Source: Diplolepis rosae
Lineage: Eukaryota; Arthropoda; Insecta; Hymenoptera; Diplolepididae
DNA: 64,000 bases
NCBI GenBank assembly: GCA_030998225.1
Contig: JAPYXD010000391.1
Location: 4,716,501 to 4,780,500, forward strand
Direction of reading: 5' to 3'
Part shown: piece by piece, positions 57,431 to 64,000 of the stretch
How the letters are laid out: every line of letters begins with the position of its first letter
Numbering within the stretch: the first letter of the stretch is position 1
The notes under the pieces: generated by a model
Told to the model about the DNA's origin: nothing
The model's database searches: none
What the model saw: only the letters and a program-made list of their open reading frames with translations
Program-made: the position numbers and the translations under genes

Positions 57431-57631
57431 TTGCAGATCAAAACAATGGCCTTGCAGACAAGAGACCTATCGGAAGGCACTGCTATACAAGTTTTAAACG
57501 AGATAAGCATTGAGTATGATTTCTCCGAACCCTCATATATTGTAAAATCGCTTGGAAAACACCAAGAACTGCCACCGTTCCAAGCAACTTGCGAAATCTT
57601 TAAAAATTACAGATTTTATCTTTGTCGTTAA
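57431..57631 (+). pseudogene. dsRBD of the Gypsy-2 zf-dsRBD gene, cut off by the Penelope insertion
   Basis: AIQVLNEISIEYDFSEPSY and PPFQATCEIFK correspond to Gypsy-1 MQLINELSIEYDFIGPNY and PTFVANCTVIK (helix 1 and strands 1-2). Homology stops at about 57610, where the Penelope-like arm starts, so helix 2 with KKxAK is lost. An acceptor-like ATTCTTTTGCAG ends at 57436 and the first ATG is at 57446. Confidence 0.75.
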
Positions 57632-58222
57632 AATTCTATAATATTTAAAAAAGGAAAATTATAAGAATAACCAACCTAAACATTCTATAAAAATAAGTAT
57701 AAAAGTAAAACTAAATGCCAGTAATTTTTGTCAAATTGTCTTATAACTTCAAAGTACATGTCACGATTGTTATTTTTAGATACAGAAGTCACAAATAATT
57801 CATAACGAACAGTTGTCGAAATCCTTTTTACAACACAAAGAAGTCAAAATTATTGATTACATATTTTTATCACTTTTTATCACAAAGGAAATGTAATTAC
57901 AAAATTATTGTTACTATAGATGTACCTTAACTTCATATTTCTTAATTTATAACTTATGTAATCAGACTGTGGCTTCACTGAAGCTAATATCAGTATACTG
58001 AGAAATACTAAGCTGAAATCTATATGTGACAAATTTGACAGTGCCGTTATAATGGAAAACCACTTTATAATAATAAATTAAACCTATTTTAAATTTAACA
58101 TTTTTTTAAGAATGTAGAATCAAAAATATAAGTTTGTAATTAAATTGATGTAAAAATAAAATTCTACGTGAGCTGATCTAAAACAATGTCATAAGAAGTG
58201 TTATAATCTTTCAAGTCAGACA

Positions 58223-58531
58223 TCACATGAATACTATTTTTCCTTCTTTTTTTATGTAAAACATTTCTGCAATTATTCTTTTAAAATAATTTGTTTCTTT
58301 GTGTAAAATTGTTATGTTATCCCAATCAAAATTGTGTTGAGATCCTGTGTCATTTTTATTATTTATCCTATGTTTTGTAACAACATTATGGTATTTTTCA
58401 TTTAAATTAATGTTTTTTTTATGTTCATCACATCTGACAAAAATCATTCTTCCCGTTTGGCCTACACACGTTTTTGAACAATCCAAGCATGGAATCCTAT
58501 AAACAACATTTGAAATTTCAAATTTTTCCAA
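58223..58531 (-). pseudogene. Penelope GIY-YIG endonuclease fragment, inverted copy
   Basis: VYRIPCLDCSKTCVGQTGRM is the GIY-YIG core of Penelope-like elements, with the preceding CxxC. It differs from the plus-strand copy at several residues and has a one-residue insertion near its end. It may be a separate older copy. Confidence 0.8.
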
Positions 58532-58627
58532 TGGGTTTTTTCCTAATTTTATATATTTATCTAATTTTGAAGTGTTTCTGAAAACTGTGGTTATGTTATA
58601 GATTATAATTCAGATTATAATGAGAAA

Positions 58628-60009
58628 ATGTTGCAACTCTTGAATGATAATTCTACTTATAAAAAAATAAATTATAATCCCCTTAAATTAATGAAGAAAG
58701 ATACTTATAAACTGTTAGAGAGTTGGAGGGTAAGGGATTTTTTAGGTAAAAATGTAACAAAAAAAGATATCTCTATAAACAATACAATCTTACCAAGAAT
58801 ATATGGTTTACCAAAAATTCATAAGCAAAAGTTCCCTTTACGTCCAGTGGTTTCACTTATAAATACTCCCACTTATTATATGTCAAAGATTTTTGCAAAA
58901 ATTCTAAAGTTGTCTTTACCAGTTCCAAATTCACAAGTAAAAAATTCGTTTATTTTCAAGGATATCATTTCAAAAACAAAAATTGCAACAGATGACATAA
59001 TGTTTTCACTAGATGTTGTGTCCTTATTTACAAACGTGCCATTTAATTTAGTATTAAACAGTATTAAAAAAAGATGGTGTCTTATAGAAAGTGCTACAAA
59101 TTTCAATATGTTGATGACACATTTTTAATTATTCCTAAGAATAAGATTATAGAAATTCTAAAAATATTTAATTCCTATCATTCACGTTTGAATTTTACAT
59201 ATGAATCAGAATTTGATAACTCTCTTTCTTTTCTAAATCTTTTGATGATCAAAAATGATGATGATGGTACCATTGATACGAATTGGCATAGAAAAAACAC
59301 GTTCTCAGGTAGATACTTGAACTATTTCTCAAATCATCCTCTTAATCAAAAAATTGGAATTATTAAAAATTTAGTAGATACTGCAATACTTTTGTCACAT
59401 GAAAAATTCCATGAAGAAAATATAGAAACAATAAAAAATCTTTTGATGCTTAATAATTATCCCAAAAATTTTATTAATAAACATATCAAAAATAGAATTT
59501 TCCAACTAAAAAATAAAGACAAAAAGTCTTCTTTGATGCTGAACAATTATGAAAGAGAAATAGATTACAAACGTGTAGTTTCTATTCCTTATTATGGAGA
59601 CTTATCTTGTAAGATTAAAAGACAGCTAAAAGATTATAACATAACCACAGTTTTCAGAAACACTTCAAAATTAGATAAATATATAAAATTAGGAAAAGAC
59701 CCATTGGAAAAATTTGAAATTTCAAATGTTGTTTATAGGATTCCATGCTTGGATTGTTCAAAAACGTATGTAGGCCAAACGGGAAGAATGCTTTTTGTCA
59801 GATGTGATGAACATAAAAAAAAAATTAATTTAAATGAAAAATACCATAATGTTGTTACAAAACATAGGATAAATAATAAAAATGACATAGGTTCTCAACA
59901 CAATTTTGATTGGGATAACATTACAATTTTACACAAAGAAACAAATTATTTTAAAAGAATTGCAGAAATGTTTTACATAAAAAAAGAAGGAAAAATAGTA
60001 TTAATGTGA
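58628..60009 (+). pseudogene. Penelope-like RT plus GIY-YIG, deleted and frameshifted
   Basis: 58628-59128 has RIYGLPKIHKQKFPLRPVVS and LDVVSLFTNVP, the fingers and first catalytic Asp motif of Penelope RT. A deletion then brings in YVDDTFLII (59110, catalytic Asp pair) in another frame. 59074-60009 continues with thumb and connector, then VYRIPCLDCSKTYVGQTGRM and a C-terminal region to IVLM. The missing stretch between motif A and YVDD makes it inactive. Confidence 0.88.
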
Positions 60010-60211
60010 TGTCTGACTTGAAACATTATAACACTTCTTATGACATTGTTTTAGATCAGCTCACATAGAATTTTATTTTTACATCAATTTAATTACAAAC
60101 TTATTATTTTGATTCTATATTCATAAAAAAATGTTAAATTTAAAATAGGTTTAATTTATTATTATAAAGTGGTTTTCCATTACTACGGCACTGTCAAATT
60201 TGTCACATATA

Positions 60212-61623
60212 CACGGAGAAAAATAGTTGAAGTAATTTTACTCAACTCTGTCGATTAAACTTGGGACATAAGGACATTTGAACATCTATTAAATCCTAGT
60301 CGGGTAAAATGAATTTGATATATACCTAATTCACCCAAATCGAATAACAATAAGCGTTACATAGGGAATAGTAAGGAGTTGAGTAAAACGTTATCGACGA
60401 CAGGGCACCAACATGCGTCAGTGGGTTAACATGAGTTTGGTAAAATGAGCATCGGGTGTATTATTTCAACTGGCAATGGTATGGTTCTCTCAAATAAAAA
60501 AAAATTCTTACCTCGAGCCTGCCAATAGTCATCCGGTATATACATAAACAACTTACAAATACATTCACACCATTACGGACGTAGCCAATCATATTTCAAA
60601 TTACAAATTCACTTAAACATATAACCTTACATATATAAACCTACTAACAACACTCATATATAGTACGATACGCTTTCGTCGAATCACGCACACGCTCGCT
60701 TACAATGCTGAGATAGAAAATTTGGAACTTTGTTATATAATGACTGCATGAGTTATTCAGAGCTTGTGAGAGTAAGTGCCGTCAATAAAATTTTTTAGCC
60801 TTACTCAACTAAAAATAAATCGACTTTTTTCATAAATGATTGATAAAATATTTTTAAAAATTAATATAATTAATCAATTATTATAACTATAATTATTGAT
60901 ATATATAATATAATTATTAAATTACATTTAGTATACATTTTTATTATAACGACGTATGAAGTTTAGTGAAACTAAATTTTCAAATATACATTAAAAAATT
61001 GCATTATTATTAAGAAGTATCTTGTATAAAAACATTTAAAAGAAGGTTCTTTTATTTTCTGTGTTTTATATTTTCAAAATATGGATTTTACATTTGCGAA
61101 TTCCAAATTATTATTCTGCCTGAGTAATTTATGTGATATTTCATATTTTATGTAATACACTTATCGACTTTTTTTTGTTTAAATTTTCATAATATCAATT
61201 TAATTTTAAGAATTTAAGTTTTTGAAATTAAAAATTTGTTATGTGTGCCCAAGGCGCAGATTACTTTCATTCGTTCCTGCGTGAATAAATGTAGCTGTTG
61301 GAATAAATCTTGCGATTCACGGTTTACTCAACTCTCGATTGAAGCGTAGAGTAGAATGAACGGAAAGCTCTACTATTTATGATTTAATAAAAGATTGGTT
61401 TTTTATAATTATACTACGAGTAATAATATATATATTTAAAAAATTTTAATGCACGCTTTCATACTTCACCCCACACTTCTGAATTTTACTCAACTTTGAT
61501 TCATTTTCGAACATTTAATATATTACAAATAAATACAGTGATACTAAATAACTTCTAACTTGTCCTTATGTCCCAAATTTGATCGGAAGTTGAGTAAAAG
61601 TACTTCAACTATTTTTCTCCGTG
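60212..61623. mobile_element. Non-autonomous TIR element (1.41 kb) with TA duplication
   Basis: The ends CACGGAGAAAAATAGTTGAA are inverted copies over at least 36 bp, and TCCTTATGTCCCAA lies just inside both. TA is duplicated at 60210-60211 and 61624-61625. Removing one TA and the element restores CACATATAGATTT, as in the inverted Penelope copy near 58018. No transposase. Confidence 0.85.
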
Positions 61624-62039
61624 TAGATTTCAGCTTAGTATTTCTCAGTATACTGATATTAGCTTCAGTGAAGCCACAGTCTGATTACATAAGTTATAAA
61701 TTAAGAAATATGAAGTTAAGGTACATCTATAGTAACAATAATTTTGTAATTACATTTCCTTTGTGATAAAAAGTGATAAAAATATGTAATCAATAATTTT
61801 GACTTCTTTGTGTTGTAAAAAGGATTTCGAAAACTGTTCGTTATGAATTATTTGTGACTTCTGTATCTAAAAATAACAATCGTGACATGTACTTTGAAGT
61901 TATAAGACAATTTGACATAAATTACAGGTATTTAATTTTACTTTTATTCTTATTTTTATAGAATGTTTAGGTTGGTTATTCTTATAATTTTCCTTTTTTA
62001 AATATTATAGAATTTTAACAACAAAGACAAAATCTGTAT

Positions 62040-62070
62040 CTGAAGAGGATGACATATGGTTCATCGAAAC
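62040..62070 (+). ncRNA. Hammerhead-ribozyme-like motif of the Penelope-like element
   Basis: CTGAAGAG (62040-62047), stem GATGA, loop CATATGGT, stem TCATC, GAAAC (62066-62070). Same order as at 30197 but with a different five-pair stem that is fully compensated. Confidence 0.55.
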
Positions 62071-62180
62071 GTCATTAAAGAATTTTTAACATCTGATTGT
62101 CCGAGGTTGGTCATTTTCCTGCTTTTAAAATGAAGAAAATTAATCGGACGTAAAATATCATATAAGTTAATAGAAGTAAT

Positions 62181-62185
<5 letters not shown>

Positions 62186-62214
<29 letters not shown>
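62186..62214 (+). repeat. A29 run
   Basis: Uninterrupted adenines, near where Penelope sequence should give way to Gypsy-2. It may be a retroposition tail or a homopolymer expansion. Confidence 0.8.
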
Positions 62215-62218
<4 letters not shown>

Positions 62219-62626
62219 TCTTCTAATCTACGACAGTATAAAATTACGTTTTATATTACAGCATTTTATTTATAATTTACGAATATAAAATAAAAAATCA
62301 TTGATGTATTCAGTTATATAACAAAAATCATATGTAACCTTATGTTAAGTCCTTAATATTTCAAAAAAAAACTATGTAATTAATTATAACAAAAAAAATA
62401 TGATATCAAGATTATACAAATTTTTATGACATAAAAAAAAATGGTCGATATTGAAATGTATCAAATAGTAGAATACAAATTGTAAAACAGACGCCGAAAT
62501 GAATGTTATATTCATCATTCACATTTTGAATTTGAATGTATCTCTTCAAAAACATTAACGAATGTATTCTTCTTCCGAAGATTCGATCGCGGATGCTTCA
62601 CCCCCGCGCTTGAACTAGGGGGGAGG
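62215..62626 (+). other. Gypsy-2 3' untranslated end with polypurine tract
   Basis: The last bases 62617-62626 are a G-rich purine tract directly before the LTR. ATTCGATCG at 62581 is shared with the same region of Gypsy-1 (12990). Confidence 0.7.
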
Positions 62627-63388
62627 TGTCACGTCCCGCGACGCATTAGAATGTACTATAGGCACAGGCTAGGTCTAGAGAGAAATCTGGGGAAATTACT
62701 AAAAGAGAGAGAAAATCATCTATTGAAAAGAGAGGTATAACTTCGTCACACGCAGCGGGAGACTGCGCAACGCGTGACGTCACCAAAAAATATAATATAA
62801 AAAGGACACGCCGCCAAGGGAAAACTAGTCTTGTGAGCAAAATTAAGTGCGGCAAATTTCTAAAATCTTAAAAGGATTCAAAGCGTGAGATACGTGTTTA
62901 GTTCAATTTTCCGAAGAAACGTGTCGTAAATTCTCCGATTGTACTTTCAATCTTTGAAAGGATCTTAGAGTCAGTGTAGAGTGAGATAACTATTCTTGTC
63001 CTCCTCACACCAGTGGGATATTTGTTTCTGTCTTCCTCATACCAGTGGGATACCTATTGCTGTCTTCGTCGCACCAGTGAAAGAATCATTCTCTCTCCCT
63101 CACACCTGTGAGGATCATTCATAAAAAAGGGACTATTCACAATTCAACAAAGGTACCGAAAATTCTCTCTACTTTTTACCTATTCCCTGTGCCATTGTTT
63201 GAATCTTTGTAAAATTTTAACCTTGTTTGTATCTGTGTTAATTCAAATAAATTCAATTTGTATTACTTTACTAATCGTTGTGTTCTTTTCATTGACTTAT
63301 CCTCATCCCTGAGCGAGGATCATTCGATCCTAACTTAAAACGAGGAATCTTCGATCAAAGTAAGTATTTACGTACTTGTGACGTAACA
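62627..63388 (+). repeat. Gypsy-2 3' LTR (762 bp)
   Basis: Starts TGTCACGTCCCGCGAC and ends CTTGTGACGTAACA. It contains three imperfect repeats of a CCTCACACCAGTGGGAT-like unit (about 62999-63115). Both ends match the solo LTR at 40640-41579. A TATAAAA-like AATATAAAAAGG at about 62792 may be its TATA box. Confidence 0.82.
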
Positions 63389-63660
63389 TATAATTTTCTA
63401 CATATGACTGCATTTATATTATTTTTTTGAGGTAAAATTAAGTTGAAAAATGGAACAAAATTGGAAAATTCAGAACAAGAAACGAAGTCCATGAGAGTTG
63501 TAATTGGTTTGAAATCATTATGAATAATTAAAGAAAATAGAATATAAAATAAGGTGAATATTAATTTATATTACAAAAATAGTTAACTAACATTGATAAA
63601 AACAGTATAATAAGAACAATTAAAATTGTGAAAATTAATTATTAGAAACAAAATAGAAAG
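63389..63660. repeat. Foldback element B, copy 2, right part
   Basis: Resumes the foldback arm (matching about 37535-37760, then 37915-37945 after an internal deletion). Shared words include ACTGCATTTATATTATTTTT and AATAATTAAAGAAAATAG. Confidence 0.7.
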
Positions 63661-64000
63661 TAAAGGGTTTCCCAATAAGGGTGATATGTTTTGAAATTGA
63701 AAAAAAACACTGAATATTTATTCGGAATTGATCGAAATCTTTTTTATTATATTGGATATTCTATGCCATTTATGATTTAAACAATATATCGGCCAAATGT
63801 CCCCCGAGACTTGAGCCAAAAATGCGCCTCATCAGAAAAGATGATTTTTTGATGAAAATTGGGATCATTTTCAATTGATTCCAGAGCCCAATCCGCGAAC
63901 TCCCGACGCAAACGATGGTCATTAGGCTTCAGTTCTTGGGCCAGAATCATCTTATAGGGATGCAGGCCAAGATCCAATCGCAAAATATGCCAGGTAGTCA
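63661..64000 (-). pseudogene. Mariner-family relic at the right edge
   Basis: On the minus strand 63777-63983 gives LGLHPYKMILAQELKPNDHR, FADWALESIENDPNFHQ and IIFSDEAHFWL (first catalytic Asp in FSDEAHF). The frame then jumps into unrelated residues, so the middle of the catalytic domain is deleted. An inverted-repeat-like end (GGGTTTCCCAATAAGGGTG) starts at 63664. The element continues beyond the window. Confidence 0.75.

Larger units (their letters stand above)
57611..62100 (+). mobile_element. Penelope-like element with a head-to-head partial copy
   Basis: The right part (58601 to about 62100) reads RT, GIY-YIG, 3' region and hammerhead-like motif on the plus strand. The left part 57611-58600 is an inverted copy of 59640-60211 plus 61626-62015. 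Such inverted partial copies are usual for Penelope-like elements. The right edge is uncertain. A TIR element (60212-61623) is nested inside. Frames are broken. Confidence 0.82.
39583..63388 (+). mobile_element. Gypsy-2: composite Ty3/Gypsy element with CARD, dsRBD and Env genes
   Basis: Order: gag, protease, RT, RNase H, AT-hook/acidic spacer, integrase, CARD ORF, tandem-dsRBD ORF, dsRBD-CCHC ORF, env, zinc-finger ORF, dsRBD, polypurine tract, 3' LTR. Interrupted by a solo LTR (40640-41579), copia (42138-47449), a SINE (57143-57373) and a Penelope-like element (57611 to about 62100). Related to Gypsy-1 throughout. The 5' LTR and PBS are deleted, and most frames carry one or two stops or shifts, so this copy is dead. 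The RT core with YLDD is still open. Confidence 0.88.

Overview
The window is eukaryotic nuclear DNA. It is AT-rich, split by introns and full of retrotransposons and DNA transposons. An insect is most likely, because it holds Mdg1/412-like Ty3/Gypsy elements with an errantivirus-type Env, a copia element primed on the internal iMet tRNA site, an R1-clade LINE, mariner relics and a tRNA-headed SINE. A hymenopteran is possible, but I cannot prove it. The only host gene I can support is an oxysterol-binding-protein relative of the ORP10/ORP11 type on the minus strand. Exon 33221-33455 and exon 750-1098 join in phase across an intron of about 32 kb.

Layout: 1-9.8 kb is intron with an R1 LINE relic (2.2-2.7 and 6.95-7.68 kb), a Gypsy scrap (4.06-5.05 kb), a deleted mariner (5.2-5.95 kb) and a GC-rich MITE (9.33-9.55 kb). 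9794-23045 is a Ty3/Gypsy element on the minus strand (Gypsy-1), with GCAA target duplications and two LTRs; one LTR carries a 2-kb tandem and inverted array of a tRNA-like SINE. 26.7-31.4 kb holds an inverted-repeat element, a nested palindrome and two near-identical 0.94-kb direct repeats with hammerhead-ribozyme-like motifs. 33.8-37.1 and 37.2-38.9 kb are two large foldback elements. 39.6-63.4 kb is a second, plus-strand Gypsy element (Gypsy-2). It sits inside a third foldback copy and is itself interrupted by a solo LTR, a complete copia element, a SINE and a Penelope-like element, which in turn holds a TIR element. A mariner relic runs off the right edge.

The main result is the block between integrase and the 3' LTR of the two Gypsy elements. 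Besides an errantivirus-type Env, Gypsy-2 encodes a CARD (death-fold) protein, a protein with two dsRNA-binding domains (dsRBDs), a dsRBD plus CCHC protein, and a Cys/His zinc-finger module followed by a dsRBD. Gypsy-1 keeps the zinc-finger plus dsRBD gene as one open 169-aa frame, a CARD remnant in the same place after integrase, and the Env N-terminus. Nearly every one of these frames starts just after a splice-acceptor-like pyrimidine-AG. This looks like an LTR retroelement with spliced accessory genes aimed at dsRNA (RNAi) and caspase/apoptosome signalling. Function is inferred; the domain signatures are visible in the sequence.
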